Shown one piece after another: positions 5,618 through 6,293 of a DNA stretch of 6,293 nt. Both the position numbers and the translations under genes were made by a program. The notes beneath the pieces were generated by a model. That model did no database searches and had not been told where the DNA came from. It saw only the letters and a program-made list of their open reading frames with translations. The stretch spans positions 1 to 6,293 of the forward strand of contig CAKZHN010000340.1 in NCBI GenBank assembly GCA_936924235.1. The letters run 5' to 3'. Each line of letters begins with the position of its first letter. Position 1 is the first letter of the stretch. This DNA comes from an uncultured Rhodoplanes sp. GTDB taxonomy: Bacteria > Pseudomonadota > Alphaproteobacteria > Rhizobiales > Xanthobacteraceae.

Positions 5618-5649
5618 GAGGCCCTGCTTCCGGGGGGGAGCGGGGCCTC
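5618..5649 (+). terminator. Long hairpin after the 53-aa gene, candidate terminator
   Basis: GAGGCCC (5618-5624) pairs with GGGCCTC (5643-5649). The pairing continues inward for seven more pairs including two G-U wobbles (5625-5631 with 5636-5642), leaving a GGGG loop inside a run of seven Gs (5632-5638). The 14-bp stem is followed by CCCCTTCTTTC, a pyrimidine tract that is only partly T. It is well placed to terminate the 53-aa gene. Confidence 0.45.
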
Positions 5650-5728
5650 CCCTTCTTTCGCTCCGCGGCGCTGCCGGGCGCCCGAATTTTCCATCATCGC
5701 CCCCGCGACATGGTGAACGGAATGTGTC

Positions 5729-5908
5729 GTGGGAAATCTCATTTTTAAATGTCCGGCGACCGGCGAGAAATTCGACACCGGCTTTCAATCGACCCGCGCC
5801 GAGATGCAGAAGATGCCGCAGGACGCCCAGATGCTCCTGCGCTGCCCGGTGTGCAGGGAACGCCACGCCTTTATGGTGACTGACGGCGAGATCGAAGGGC
5901 AGGACTAG
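5729..5908 (+). CDS. Small zinc-ribbon-like protein (59 aa)
   Basis: The frame from GTG 5729 to TAG 5906-5908 encodes 59 residues starting MGNLIFKCPATGEKFDTGFQ and continuing through MLLRCPVCRERHAFMV. The pattern is CPATG near the N-terminus (Cys8), then CPVC (Cys39, Cys42) with His46 close behind, a rubredoxin/zinc-ribbon layout in which the second half is complete and the first knuckle has only one Cys. Similar small proteins beginning with LIFKCPxTG are, as I recall, widespread in rhizobia without assigned function. The likely role is metal-stabilised nucleic acid or protein binding, an inference from fold type. GTG is the only plausible start, because a stop (TGA 5714-5716) closes the frame just upstream; the ribosome site is weak (ACGGAA). 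No signal peptide. It is not clearly co-transcribed with the 53-aa gene, as a hairpin intervenes. Confidence 0.7.
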   Translation: MGNLIFKCPATGEKFDTGFQSTRAEMQKMPQDAQMLLRCPVCRERHAFMVTDGEIEGQD

Positions 5909-5967
5909 GCGCGGTTGAACCGCAGCATCCTCTCCGCGTTCCCTGCCGCGACCCGACTCCTTCTCCA

Positions 5968-6085
5968 CCTCATCCTGAGGAGGCGCGAAGCGCCGTCTCG
6001 AAGGATGGGGTGGCCCCGCTGTCGCAGCATCCGGGCGGCCTCGCCCTTCGAGACGCGTTGCTTCGCAACGCTCCTCAGGGTGAGG
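5968..6085. repeat. Nested palindromic intergenic repeat (Bradyrhizobium-type)
   Basis: Two inverted halves face each other. The outer arms CCTCATCCTGAGGAG (5968-5982) and CTCCTCAGGGTGAGG (6071-6085) match apart from one position that would be a G-U pair. The inner arms CGTCTCGAAGG (5994-6004) and CCTTCGAGACG (6045-6055) match perfectly. Each half also carries its own hairpin: GGCGC-GAA-GCGCC (5982-5994) and GCGTTGC-TTC-GCAACGC (6055-6071). The centre adds GGGG-TGG-CCCC (6007-6017) and GCTG-TCG-CAGC (6018-6028). I recall this consensus as an abundant dispersed repeat of Bradyrhizobium/Rhodopseudomonas genomes. It could fold in RNA or extrude as a cruciform. Confidence 0.8.
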
Positions 6086-6129
6086 CCGGCAAAGAGCGAG
6101 CCGGCGGAAGTGAGCATCCTCCGTCCCCA

Positions 6130-6181
6130 GTGAATTCACACCCAAACTCACAACAATCTGGATTTGTTTTTCCAGCGTTGT
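6130..6181. repeat. Palindrome and interrupted inverted repeat
   Basis: GTGAATTCAC (6130-6139) is a perfect 10-nt palindrome. Close by, ACAAC (6150-6154) pairs with GTTGT (6177-6181) and CTGGA (6158-6162) with TCCAG (6171-6175), around an 8-nt T-rich loop TTTGTTTT and a small 3x1 internal loop. This AT-richer patch differs from the GC-rich surroundings. It could be a further dispersed repeat or a regulatory site of a gene beyond the window. Confidence 0.4.
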
Positions 6182-6293
6182 ACGAACGCCATGCCTTGCT
6201 CGTCTGACGGCGTCGTCGATCGCGATGCCTGATGACTGCGCAAGGTGCGGCCGCCGACAACGCGTGCCGCGATGGAGCGCCGAGAGGCGCCCG

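Larger units (their letters stand above)
5909..6293. other. Non-coding, repeat-rich right end
   Basis: I find no convincing gene in these 385 bases. The open frames that cross it (for example minus 6260-6075 and minus 6151-5615) are Arg/Pro-rich translations of repeat DNA without ribosome sites. A GCGGTT-G-AACCGC near-palindrome (5909-5921) follows the zinc-ribbon gene, then the palindromic repeat (5968-6085) and the inverted repeats at 6130-6181. The last bases hold GCGCC-GAGA-GGCGC (6277-6290), a GNRA-type hairpin cut close to the edge. Short plus-strand ATG frames at 6225 and 6232 run off the end and are undecidable. Confidence 0.55.

Noticed and set aside
5615..6151. 178-aa minus-strand frame over the right end
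   Set aside because: Its HPEERCEATRLEGRG-type sequence is translation of the palindromic repeat, it lies antisense to the zinc-ribbon gene, and it has no ribosome site.
1..6293. CRISPR array, phage attachment site or full insertion sequence
   Set aside because: No regularly spaced direct repeats, no integrase or complete transposase, and no paired terminal repeats with target duplication were seen.

Overview
The window looks like chromosome from a high-GC alphaproteobacterium, most likely the Bradyrhizobium/Rhodopseudomonas group. Three things suggest this: a small secreted DUF3551-type protein, a nested palindromic repeat near the right end of a kind I recall from those genomes, and several small lineage-type proteins. 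This is an inference; no rRNA or marker gene is present.

Layout, left to right. The first 28 bases hold the start of a minus-strand gene that runs off the left edge. A gene-poor stretch of about 50% GC follows, less GC-rich than the rest, ending in a perfect GAAA-loop hairpin. Next come two plus-strand genes 11 nt apart: a DNase II-like (PLD-fold) nuclease with both HxK motifs and no signal peptide (262-1467), and a DUF2278/YukJ-like protein (1479-2084). After a hairpin comes a small secreted DUF3551-like protein (2179-2421).

The middle is on the minus strand: a single-pass membrane protein of unknown function (3049-2462), a short coding remnant or tiny ORF (3244-3110), a 538-residue MFS exporter with a C-terminal ABM-like domain (4857-3241), and a small secreted Lys-rich protein (5181-4975). 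A perfect hairpin terminator (4927-4950) separates the last two, so the exporter should have its own promoter. Its ATG sits in the loop of a 7-bp inverted repeat.

The right part holds two small plus-strand genes of fewer than 60 codons: a helical 53-aa protein (5427-5588) and a 59-aa zinc-ribbon-like protein (5729-5908), with a strong G-loop hairpin between them. The last 385 bases appear non-coding and contain the palindromic repeat (5968-6085) and more inverted repeats.

The most unusual unit is the DNase II-like/DUF2278 pair, which looks like one transcript making a predicted cytoplasmic nuclease and a partner of unknown function. The other genes look like ordinary accessory or housekeeping content and show no common pathway.
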